Assembly (NCBI GenBank): GCA_958450365.1
Contig: CAUEEP010000924.1
Span: 1,126,501 to 1,190,500 of the forward strand
DNA length: 64,000 bases
Source: Mesorhabditis belari
Taxonomy: Eukaryota; Nematoda; Chromadorea; Rhabditida; Rhabditidae
Direction of reading: 5' to 3'
Shown here one piece after another: positions 9,801-18,742 of the stretch; within the stretch, counting starts at the first letter, position 1; the number at the start of each line of letters is the position of its first letter. Position numbers and translations under genes: made by a program. Under the pieces are notes generated by a model. The model was not told where the DNA came from and ran no database searches. It saw only the letters and a program-made list of their open reading frames with translations.

Positions 9801-12800
9801 AGTGCAGGAGCTGCTGCTGCATCAGTGCTTGCTTTAAGTCCAAAGACAACAAGTGAGTTGGTACAATACTTTAAAACAATCGCATCGTTAAACAAATCGT
9901 TCATCTATCTAGCTCTATGTTTAGCTTTTCTTTGAACACTTTAGAGCTGTTGGAGCGATTATAGTTGGGTTTCTTGGTTTAGAGAGAGATGACTAACAAG
10001 GGAATGGTAACCGCGACATTTCGGCACCAAAATGTGGTGTAAACACAAGTCGAGTACGGTGATCACGATGGTGCTTTTAGATTTTGCCAAGAAGCCCTAG
10101 TTTTCGAGAAAAACCCGTTGCAAGTTTGGACATGTATTCGGGAAACGAGCGCGCGAGGTTAAGTGGCCTCCACTGCTCTTCCTTGCGATGATCTAATGGA
10201 TAGTGAGCACCTTGGTGCTCTAGTGAATAGTGAATGCGTCCACCAAGCCTATAGCACTTTTCACCGCAGTTTGGACGTTGCAAAGTTTGGACATGTATTC
10301 GGGAAACGGGTGAGGTTAAGTGGCTTCCACCGCTCTTCCTTGCCGGCACCCTGGTGGTCTAGGCGATAGTGAATGCATTCACCAAGCCTATACCACTTTT
10401 CACCGCAGTTTGGACATGTATTCGGGAAACGGGTGAGGTTAAGTGGCTTCCAGCTCTTCCTTGCCGGCACCCTGGTGGTCTAGTGAATAGTGAATGCATC
10501 CACCAAGCCTATACCACTTTTCACCGCAGTTTGGACGTTGCAAAGTTTGGACATGTATTCGGGAAACGGGTGAGGTTAAGTGGCTTCCACCGCTCTTCCT
10601 TGCGATGGTCTGGATAGTGAGCACCCTGATGGTCTAGTCGATAGTGAATGCGTCCACCAAGCCTATACCACTTTACGCCGCAGTTTCGAATCTCATTCTT
10701 GCATTGCATAAGTTTCCCAAACATACTTCAACAGCTTCAACAGATTCAGATAAAACTTGAAGCTTGTTTTGAACAAAGCTTGTTTTGGACAAAGCTTGTT
10801 TTGGACAAAGCTTGTTCACTTGAAAGACAAAGTAAGGCATTTTCCCTGACAGCAATGGGACACGTGTCAGTGTAGCTCATTGGTAGATATCTATCGGCAA
10901 GCGGGAGGTCTCGCATTCAAATCCCAGCGCCGACCGACTTGTCCAACTCATGCGAGTTGGTTTGTACTCCCTAGCCTCAACCGATAAAACGATCGACTTG
11001 TTCAACTCAAAAATTGAAACCATTCTATGCCATTCTGCTAAACCTTATTGAAACCATTCTTCTTTGTTCTTTGTCAAATCATTCTGTCTTTCAGATCTCG
11101 TTCATCAAGCGATCATCATGTCGGGCAGCAGTGTCGCTGGTTGGGCTCTCCACCGGCACGGCACTCCACATTGGAGTGTTGAGAATATGGCCACCTATCT
11201 GAGGAGTGTCCAATTCAAAAATCTCTTCAAAGCTCTCAGACGCATGCACAAGTAAAGTAGGAATGAGAAAACCCGAAAGTGAATGCCGCAAAAAATTACC
11301 TCTTAGCGATTTTAGAGATCCTTTCTGGAATGTTGTCTATCCTTTAGAGTTGAATGCCAAACGTTTTCCCGAAGCTAGCAAATGTGTCAACCTGTGCATG
11401 AGTCGTTTTTTTTCTTTTTTTTTTTTTAATCCCTAAATTATATAGGAATTTTTAGGTGTGAGAAAGCGATTAGTGAAGAGGATGCGGCAGAGATCGTTGG
11501 CGAGGATTATACGAAAGATGAGATCAAAGCAAAGCACTGCAATTATCAGGATCAACATGTGGATTGTCTGAAAAATGTGAGTTTGAGGAAAAAAGGAAAA
11601 TTTGAGCGGTTTTATTGCATAGAATCGCTTCGAAATACGGAAAAACATTTGAAAGATTGTAAAAGAAACTCTTGCAAATCGCGAACTTGAGTAAAAGATT
11701 AAAAAAAAAGAATCATAAAGTTTCAGCATGATCTCAAAGCTGGTGAACTTCTTGAATGCATGAGAAAAGAGCTCAACTTGACCTCTTCTCTTCTAAGAAA
11801 AGCTTTGGCAATTGAGGTGGGGTTATCAATTAAATAAAAGAGCAGCGTCTGTCCGTCCGTTTGTCTGTCCGTTTGTCTGTCCGTTTGTCTGTCTGTCCGT
11901 CCGTTTGTCTGTCCGTTTGTCTGTCTGTCCGTCCGTTTGTCTGTCCGTTTGTCTGTCTGTCCGTCCGTTTGTCTGTCCGTTTGTCTGTCCGTTTGTCTGT
12001 CTGTCCGTCCGTTTGTCTGTCCGTTTGTCTGTCTGTCCGTCCGTTTGTCTGTCCGTCCGTCCGTCTCTCCGTCCGTTTGTCTGTCCGTCCGTCCGTTTGT
12101 CTGTCCATCCGTTTGTCTGTCTCTCCGTCCCTTTGTCCGTCTGTACGTCCGTTTGTCCGTCTGTACGTGCATTTTCTCGATCCACTTTTGACCAATAAAG
12201 CTAAAACTTCTTTAGTAAACCTTAAAATATATTGTAGCTTGCACCATTTCAAATAATAAAATCAAAAAAGCCAACTGGCACTACCGGGAGTTGAACCCGA
12301 GTCCTGTGGGCCGTTTGGCCAGGCCGCAGACCAGCGCGCTCCCGACTGCGCCACGACGACGAGTGGCGGCTGGCCAGAAACACCCGCTATTAGGCGAGTT
12401 ACGCGCGAGGGGGCGGTGGGGTACTATTACAGTATTTACGGTAGGTCGTTCTGTAGAAACAAATTCCAGCTCGGAGTCTCGAAACTGGTTGTCGATGGAG
12501 ATCTGATCCCGGCAGCTGGCGGAGATCTCTTGTCAAACGCCCGAATCCCGATCATGACTGGTGTCGCCAAGCAGGAATGGGCTCACAAAAAGCGTTGAGT
12601 TTTTCATATAATCGAAATCAAGTTAGATTCTTTAGCGCAATTCTACAGCTTACCGAAAAACAATATACTTGAGCGAAAAGATGTGGAACAAGCTGTTTAC
12701 CGGATCATTGAGAACTCGTTTCATGTTGGGGCTAATGTGGGGTTTTAAATCTTACGAAAAGTGACTCTAAAGTGACAAAGAAGCCAAAGAAGCGACAAAA

Positions 12801-15800
12801 ATTGTAAAAAGTAAGAAATTTCTCGAGTCTAGGATCGTCTCTCGAATGCCACTCTTCAATTGATCGCCAATGCTTCATTTGTTCGTTATTTGGATGATCC
12901 ATCGAACACTTTTGAGACAGGACGAGTGGTGGCAGCGCTGCAAAATGTAAGCTTTGCGTAATCGATTCAAGAATCAGTTCTCAATGTTGATTTTGAGCTA
13001 GATTTTGGCTCATTCTTTAATAGCATTCTTTCAAGCATCTTAAGTTGATTTGAATAGGGTTTACAAAAATAGAATAGCCAACATGATGATCAAAAAGCAT
13101 GACTACATGATCAAAAAGCTCCCGAACTCCATTTTTCCATCAAGCTCCATCCATCGCATCAAGCTCCATCCATCAAAACTCCATTTTTCAGCTAAAACCC
13201 AGATCGAAACTTAGACTTATTATATAGCATTTTGAAGCTGAAAATCTGAAGAACATTTCTACACTTCCTGATCCTGATCAGAGCCAAACCATCCTGATCA
13301 GAGCCACCTAGCTCTTCAAAGAAGCATCTGCGCTGGAGCATACGTTCAAAAAAATCAAAACGATTGGGCTAAGGCTTAGGCTTAAGCTTAGGCATTAGAC
13401 TAAGGCTAATCTTAACAAAATATTGTTAAGATTAAATTTATTATGTTAATAAACAAAATTTCACATGTTTTACGCCATTTAAGTGCAAAAATCCTTGAGA
13501 AATGTCATCAAAACGCACTGAATATCGTCTGTTTGCATTTGAACCATTTATGTGCCTAGATATTCATTCCTAGGGGTATTCAGAGCCACGAAAGAACAAC
13601 AAAAAAAAATCTTATAGTGTAGATTGTAGGTTAGTCATAATGCCTAATTTTAAACTCAATACCAAGTGCAAGTTCAATACCCCAATATCTCCGTTTTGTA
13701 TTTCCAGATGGAAGCCGACATTGAGTTCGTTTCCCCGTGTCAAAGAGAGATCGACGCATACGCAAGCAACGGTCTTCCCGTCTATGCGTATTCGTTCGAC
13801 TATGTTCCTGAGTCGCCGATCTACGAAGAAGTACTAGCTGGCCTAGTTTTGAACTTTTTAAGTCTCACTTTGTTTCAGGAGATGAAAACCTTCCACCTAT
13901 TTGGCAAAGATCCGATCAAGATAGAGCGAAAGGATGGAGGAGGTTGGGGTTAAATTTGTTACATAGGTGGCCCATAAATGGGTGTGGATGTATTGTACGT
14001 GTTAAGTGTTACAGGGTGGCCCTACGTTCAAGTTCAAGTAGGGTTCAAGAATTACGGGCACTTCAGAAACCTCTTGTGGTAGAATTTACTGCTTATTTTC
14101 AACACTTTACTTCAATACTTTACTCAGAAACTCGAAACTAGTAATTCTATAGAACTTAGAGCTTAGAATTATAGGATTCTATATGCTCAAGAGCCTTTTG
14201 TGACGAAATTTTGAACATAAATAATTGCTGAAATATCTTGGTGTTGGACTGTTCAATTCTAATATTTTCGGTATCATTAGATGCGCCAAGTCTTTCTCTG
14301 TCGATCGGTACAAAAACTATTTCAATTGAACAGCTAAACACGAAGATATTTGAGCTCAAAGTTGGATTGCTAATGGGAAAAGGGGCAGGGCGCGTATAAA
14401 AGGTCTCCCACCGCCCCGCCCCTTTGCCATTGGCAATCGAATTTTAACCTCAAATATCTTCGTGTTGAGCTGTTCAATTGAAAGAGTTTTTATATCAATC
14501 GATAGAGAAAGACTTGGTGAATCTAATGATACCAAAAGCATTGAAATTGAGTAGCTCAACGCCAAGATATCCGAGCTCAAAGTTAGATTGCCAATGGCAA
14601 AGGCAGCGGGGCGTTTCTTTTCTACGCTTTTGTACCCAAAGTTACAGCTTTAAGGAGATCGAAATAGTTAATAATAATAGATATTAAGCCACTGTACCTA
14701 TAATTATGGGTTACCCTGTACTTTGTGCTGAAACTAAATCTGAAAAATCCTTCCTGGTTCTCTATTCTTTCAGCAATAGTTATGCCAGAGAGGTTGTGTT
14801 TAGAAAGTTGAGCAAAAAAGACTTCGAAAAATAAGCCAAACCGGAGTTTCATAGAGTTTCTATGTTTCTACATAGAAACTGGATAGTTTAGAACGACGCT
14901 TGCAAGCATTTCATGGTCTTGATCACGCCTACATTTTCTCGAGAGGCTACAGCAGCAATTTCGAGGTAAGGTAAATCAAATTTGGTTTTAAATTTGAAAA
15001 TTTCTAGATTAAACCATTCACGAAAAAAGACGAGACAATGTCGGCAATGTTGACGAATATGATGACGAATTTTGTGAAAACCGGCGATCCATCCACAAAA
15101 CGATTCGCTTTTCCAGCATTTACAAATGAAAGCGGAGAATACGTGGCAATCAATGTGCCTCCTGTGTGAGTTTTCATTTTCATTTTCTAGAGTTTATCTT
15201 TAGTCCAAAAGCAAGCCTCTTGTGTTCTCGCAAGACTCTTGTGTTCCCGCAAGACTCTTGTGTTCTCTCAAGACCTCTCAATCTTTATCTGCCTAGGAAA
15301 ATTGCAATCTGCTTTATCAACGAAAGGATCCAATTTGCAGAGTTCACAAGGGGGATCTCCATTGGCCGAAACCGAAATTCTGGAACATTGAAGCTGAATT
15401 GATATCAAAATATGTGCCAAGAGAAGGAGATCAAGTCGTCGATCCCGATGCCGATTTGACGAATGAGGAAAGAGTTCAGGTAAGAGGTGAAATCAGGAGA
15501 CAAATAGGAGCTTTTCGATGAGCTTACAAGGGAATGACGCTAGCTCGAAGTTGAGAATCGCTTCGTGACCGAGTGCGTCTCATAAAATCGGCTATGCTGA
15601 TTCTGAATCTGTAAAAATTAGCTGCAAACCACCCACGCAATCGCAAGGAATCTGGCATAGAAAATTCCCGTCAATTTCTGACTCTTCCTGCTCTTCTATG
15701 AGATGCACTCGGTCACGAAGCGATTCTCAACTTCGATCTAGCGTTATTCCCTTATTAGTTTTGCTAAGTTAATCTAAAAAGTCGAATACGGCTGGCAGTA

Positions 15801-16477
15801 TTTTCAAAGTAAAAGCCATTAACCGATCATTAAGATCATTGACTCATCATTGCACTCATCGAATCAGCATAGCCGATTCTATGAGATCAGCACTGAGACT
15901 TTGGAAATACTGCCAGCCTTATTCGGCTTTTTAGATTAATTTAGCAAAACTAATAAGGGAATGACGCTAGATCGAAGTTGAGAATCGCTTCGTGACCGAG
16001 TGCATCTCATAGAAGAGCATGAAGAGTCGGAGATTGACGGGAATTTTCTATGCCAGATTCCCTGCGTTTGCGTGGGTGGTTTGCAGGTAAATTTTACAGT
16101 TTCAGAATCAGCATAGCCGATTCTATGAGATGCACTCGGTCACGAAGCGATTCTCAACTTCGATCTAGCATCATTCCCTTATTAGTTTTGCTAAATCAAT
16201 CTAAAAAGCCGAATACGGCTGGCAGTATTTCCAAAGTCGCAGTGCTGATTTAAATCTTTCAATTTTTAAAACAATTTTTCAGCTTGGCGCCTATCGGCGA
16301 GCTTGGTGGGCTTTGTGGGTTCTCGTCATCATTTTGGCCATTGTCATTTGGGGAATCGTTGCCTATTGCATTTTGAGAAAACAATGTTCGGTTAGGTAAG
16401 GGGAAAGCAAAAAGATTTTCAAATATAGTAAAATCTCCAGATCAAAGCCTTATGACAACATTGTGGTGCCAAGGTGA
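6875..16477 (+). CDS. Type B carboxylesterase, membrane-anchored, 19 exons (one apparent frameshift)
   Basis: Alpha/beta-hydrolase ester hydrolase, likely on the outer or lumenal membrane face. Exons placed by frame and splice sites: 6875-7005, 7673-7763 (or 7766), 8376-8537, 9422-9587, 9626-9684, 9723-9852, 11095-11251, 11456-11576, 11727-11816, 12470-12593, 12637-12736, 12833-12946, 13708-13830, 13879-13942, 14892-14965, 15008-15165, 15341-15479, 16283-16395, 16441-16477; about 717 residues. The first exon encodes a hydrophobic signal peptide (LIFLCFCF). Family motifs are FRGIPYAEPP, SEDCLYLNVFSP, the oxyanion HGGS, nucleophile GESAG (Ser near 230), a Glu in KQEW (near 405) and His in FHGLDHAY (near 552), so the catalytic triad is complete. 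Exon 18 encodes one C-terminal transmembrane segment followed by a short basic tail. Phases agree at every junction except exon 11, which is one base short at an A run (12657-12660). Six introns are 38-48 bp; the others are swollen by repeats. A polyadenylation signal lies 63 bp past the stop. Neuroligin or acetylcholinesterase is less likely. Confidence 0.92.
7041..7592. mobile_element. MITE family Y in carboxylesterase intron 1, short array
   Basis: Perfect inverted ends ATATGTCGTAGCCGATTATG and complement. Shares both flanks with 3893-4760, but has only about 155 bp (7267-7420) of the 20-bp tandem unit. Confidence 0.7.
7800..8253. repeat. Minisatellite, 12-bp unit CCAGTTAGTAAT, in carboxylesterase intron 2
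   Basis: About 37 units with GAA, AAG and AGT triplet variants. Because the unit is a multiple of three it creates long false open frames on both strands. Confidence 0.9.
8658..8735 (+). mobile_element. tRNA-like element in carboxylesterase intron 3
   Basis: GCCGGATAGCCCAGTGGTTA (A box) and CGAGAGTTCAATCGCCTCTC (B box, inside a 5-bp GAGAG/CTCTC stem) lie after a CTTTC-rich leader resembling family B. No convincing acceptor stem. Confidence 0.4.
10120..10680. repeat. Four copies of a 125-160 bp tandem repeat in carboxylesterase intron 6
   Basis: The motif GGACATGTATTCGGGAAACG occurs at 10126, 10288, 10413 and 10549. Each is followed by GAGGTTAAGTGGC, CCACCGCTCTTCCTTG, a variable GGTGGTCTAG part and CCAAGCCTATACCACTTT. 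Confidence 0.85.
10755..10815. repeat. Short tandem repeat, 16-bp unit TTGTTTTGGACAAAGC
   Basis: Three units with HindIII-like AAGCTT junctions, in carboxylesterase intron 6. Confidence 0.7.
10869..10935 (+). mobile_element. tRNA-like element in carboxylesterase intron 6
   Basis: A box GTGTAGCTCATTGGTAGATA, a GCAAGCGGGA segment, B box GCATTCAAATCCC and the end GCGCCGACC. The same layout occurs at 61968-62025. Confidence 0.45.
11846..12172. repeat. Minisatellite, 12-bp unit TTTGTCTGTCCG, in carboxylesterase intron 9
   Basis: About 27 units with CTGT and CCGT variants; creates false Cys/Ser/Val-rich open frames. A short unexpanded relative sits at 36043-36075. Confidence 0.9.
12183..12425 (-). 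mobile_element. tRNA-derived SINE family A, copy in carboxylesterase intron 9
   Basis: The minus strand has an A box (GTGGCGCAGTCGG near 12355), a B box (GGGTTCAACTCCC near 12295) and the 3' end TAGTGCCA. A leader (CTAATAGCGGGTGTTTCTGG) precedes it and a body containing AAAGAAGTTTTAGCTTTATT follows. Leader and body recur in the copy at 59380. The acceptor ends do not pair, so it is a SINE head rather than a functional tRNA. Confidence 0.6.
12412..12442. mobile_element. MITE family Z terminus fragment
   Basis: GGGCGGTGGGGTACTATTAC followed by AGTATTTACGGTA, the family Z right end, lies just upstream of carboxylesterase exon 10 next to the SINE. Confidence 0.5.
14225..14605. mobile_element. 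Foldback element in carboxylesterase intron 14
   Basis: Imperfect inverted arms of about 170 bp. CTGAAATATCTTGGTGTTGG to ACGAAGATATTTGAGCTCAA on the left is mirrored by CAAATATCTTCGTGTTGAGC to CAACGCCAAGATATC on the right, around a GC-rich centre of CCGCCCCGCCCC type. Confidence 0.6.
15515..15815. mobile_element. Second, truncated copy of the intron-17 foldback element
   Basis: Contains the same arm and centre sequences (ATGACGCTAGCTCGAAGTTG, GGCATAGAAAATTCCCGTCA, CTCGGTCACGAAGCGATTCT) but lacks the outermost arm at the left. It is followed by CCATTAACCGATCATTAAGA, which recurs at 18392. Confidence 0.55.
15885..16252. mobile_element. Foldback element in carboxylesterase intron 17
   Basis: Inverted arms of about 125 bp run from TCAGCACTGAGACTTTGGAA to CGAGTGCATCTCATA and from TATGAGATGCACTCGGTCAC to AGTCGCAGTGCTGA. 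A central unique stretch holds GATTGACGGGAATTTTC. Confidence 0.65.
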
Positions 16478-16539
16478 CAAGCAAAAGAAGAGATTCACGA
16501 CGAGCTTTCAATGAAACAAATTATTTATACTTTTCGCCA

Positions 16540-16545
16540 AATAAA
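16540..16545 (+). promoter_or_regulatory. Polyadenylation signal of the carboxylesterase gene
   Basis: AATAAA lies 63 bases after the TGA at 16475-16477, a normal distance for a nematode 3' UTR. Confidence 0.6.
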
Positions 16546-16823
16546 TAGTTCGATTTTTGTGTCTCGCATGATTTCACAACGATAATAGAATGTGGCATTC
16601 AAATTTTAAATTTTATAATTTTTCTTTAAAAGCTTGATCGAACGGTCGAACTGAACGACGAAAATTTGGTAAAACGTTGTTTTAACAAATTTTCGCATTG
16701 TAAGAAATATATTTATACTTTGATCTTTATAATTTCTTGTGAGACCGTGTCTCGGTGTGGTTCAATGGTATATGTCTTGAAAACGCACAATTTACCAAAA
16801 CTTTCCCTTATTAAATAGTAATC

Positions 16824-17388
16824 GTTCCAATATGGTTCCAATATGGTTCGAATATGGTTCGAATAAGGTTCCTTCCAATATGGTTCCAATATGGTTCCAA
16901 TATGGTTCCAATATGGTTCCAATATGGTTCCAATATGGTTCCAATATGGTTCCAATATGGTTCCTCCAATATGGTTCCAATGTGGTTCGAATAAGGTTCC
17001 TTCCAATATGGTTCCAATATGGTTCCAATATGGTTCCAATATGGTTCGAATAAGGTTCCTCCAATATGGTTCCAATATGGTTCCAATATGGTTCCAATAT
17101 GGTTCCAATAAGGTTCCAATATGGTTCCAATATGGTTCCAATATGGTTCCAATATGGTTCCAATATGGTTCGAATAAGGTTCCTCCAATATGGTTCCAAT
17201 ATGGTTCCAATGTGGTTCGAATAATGTTCCTTCCAATATGGTTCCAATATGGTTCGAATAAGGTTCCTCCAATATGATTCCAATATGGTTCCAATATGGT
17301 TCCAATGTGGTTCCAATGTGGTTCGAATAAGGTTCCATCCAATATGATTCCAATATGGTTCCAATATGGTTCCAATATGGTTCCAATG
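16824..17388. repeat. Minisatellite, 11-bp unit CCAATATGGTT
   Basis: About 50 units over 565 bp with interspersed CGAATAAGG variants forming a looser higher-order pattern. All six frames are open for long stretches, which are not genes. Confidence 0.9.
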
Positions 17389-17877
17389 GAGCCCACAACT
17401 GACTCAAAACAAAGCTTGAATAATGGGTTTTTAAGTCGACAAGCTACGACAAATGGATAACTGAATATCGTCTAGTGGCTGATTACGGTAGTTTATCCAT
17501 CAACTTTGAATTTTAACTTGTGTATTGAATTTTGACTAACTGCAGAGCAGTGGCAATTCGCCACGCGCACAGCAGTTTGATTTCTTTTGGCTTTTCCTTT
17601 TTAGCTTTTGTTTCTTTCTTCTTTTTTTAAAAATTATCGGAGTTAATTGCTTTTTAGAAAAGAAGAAAGAAACGAAAGCTAAAAAAGTTTGAAAGTTTGC
17701 AGAAAAAAACTGTCCTCGTTATCCATTTGATGTTGTTCCACATGTTGTTACTGATTTCTGTTGTTCATAGTGAAGAGTTAATCTAAAAAAAAATGTTATT
17801 TGATAAAGAACTAATTTAAAAGAAAAGAAGTAGGGAAAAAAATGAAAAAAGCATTAATGATAAAAAAATTGGGGAAA

Positions 17878-18079
17878 GCTAATTTCCACAATTTTTTTTG
17901 CGCAACAGGGTCATTTGCGCAACTCGCCATAACTTTCTTCTAAGTGGACCAATCTTTATGCTTTTAGTTCCATTTTGTCGCACTTGTTGAGATCTACAAA
18001 ATGACAACAAAATCATAAAGATTGGTGCACTTAGAAGAAAGTTATGGCGAGTTGCGCAAATAAAATTGCGGAAATTAGC
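17878..18079. mobile_element. Foldback element upstream of the acyltransferase fragment
   Basis: GCTAATTTCCACAATTTTTT ... TTGCGCAACTCGCCATAACT ... ACCAATCTTTATG on the left is mirrored by CATAAAGATTGGTGCACTTA ... GCGAGTTGCGCAA ... GGAAATTAGC on the right, with arms of about 75-85 bp. Confidence 0.65.
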
Positions 18080-18190
18080 CTACCCCAAAAAAAGAGTCAC
18101 GATTTAGAGGAACAGAATGTCCACTTTTAGCAAACGGTTTCAACATTCCGGTTGAAATATTCCTAGTGAGAGGTAACATCATTATTCCAG

Positions 18191-18366
18191 GACTTCTCAA
18201 CTCATTCATGTCGTGGCCTGGCTGGACCCATCTTGGTCGTCTCATCTATTCGGCCTATCTCATTCACCTAATCGTTGTCACTTATGCAACAATATGTATT
18301 CGCTGCAACAATATGTATTCGCTGCAACAATATGTATTGCAAATTTGCATAAATCAATTTGTTTAA
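18191..18366 (+). pseudogene. Orphan acyltransferase-3 (NRF-6/OAC-like) terminal exon or fragment
   Basis: The frame reads SFMSWPGWTHLGRLIYSAYL followed by IHLIVV, which matches the last-but-one membrane segments of nematode NRF-6/OAC acyltransferase-3 proteins (pattern: SWKPF, LSRLTYCAYLIHP). An acceptor AG precedes it at 18189-18190. No upstream exons of the roughly 600-residue family were found. The reading frame runs straight into a 19-bp sequence repeated three times (18290-18347) and a stop at 18364-18366. It is therefore probably a gene relic between two intact genes. A real terminal exon of an unseen gene is possible but less likely. Confidence 0.45.
18290..18347. repeat. 19-bp triplicated sequence
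   Basis: GCAACAATATGTATTCGCT occurs three times (the last truncated), interrupting the acyltransferase-like frame. Confidence 0.7.
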
Positions 18367-18742
18367 CCGTCGCTTTAACCGAGTGTAACAGCCATTAACC
18401 GATCATTAAGATCATTGACTGACTCATTGAATCATTGACTAAAAAAAAGCAGTTATGCAAATTTATTCGGTTAATGCAAGTTTAACCGCTCTCAAGTCAC
18501 TCTCAAGTCGGACAATTAATCGAATTGCACTTTGGAGTTCCCGAAAAACCAAAGGCACATCACTGATTACATTCCGATCAGTCCAGCGCCTTTCTTTTCT
18601 CGATTCATCAATTGTTTTCCTCTATATTGCTTTATTGTTGATCAAACGTCTATATTGCTCTATTATTCATCAAGCTTATATATTGCTATATTGTTTATCA
18701 AACGTCTATATTTCTCAATCGTTTTCGTTTAAATTCCTAAAA

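Noticed and set aside
11723..12256. Cys/Ser/Val-rich and Thr/Asp/Arg-rich open frames
   Set aside because: Products of the TTTGTCTGTCCG array; intronic.
16750..16795. A-box-like GTGTGGTTCAATGGTATA
   Set aside because: No B box at a plausible distance; the AATGG motif also resembles the adjacent minisatellite.
16713..17407. Open frames up to 227 residues in several frames
   Set aside because: All derive from the CCAATATGGTT array; simultaneous open frames on both strands and no start context or splice signals.
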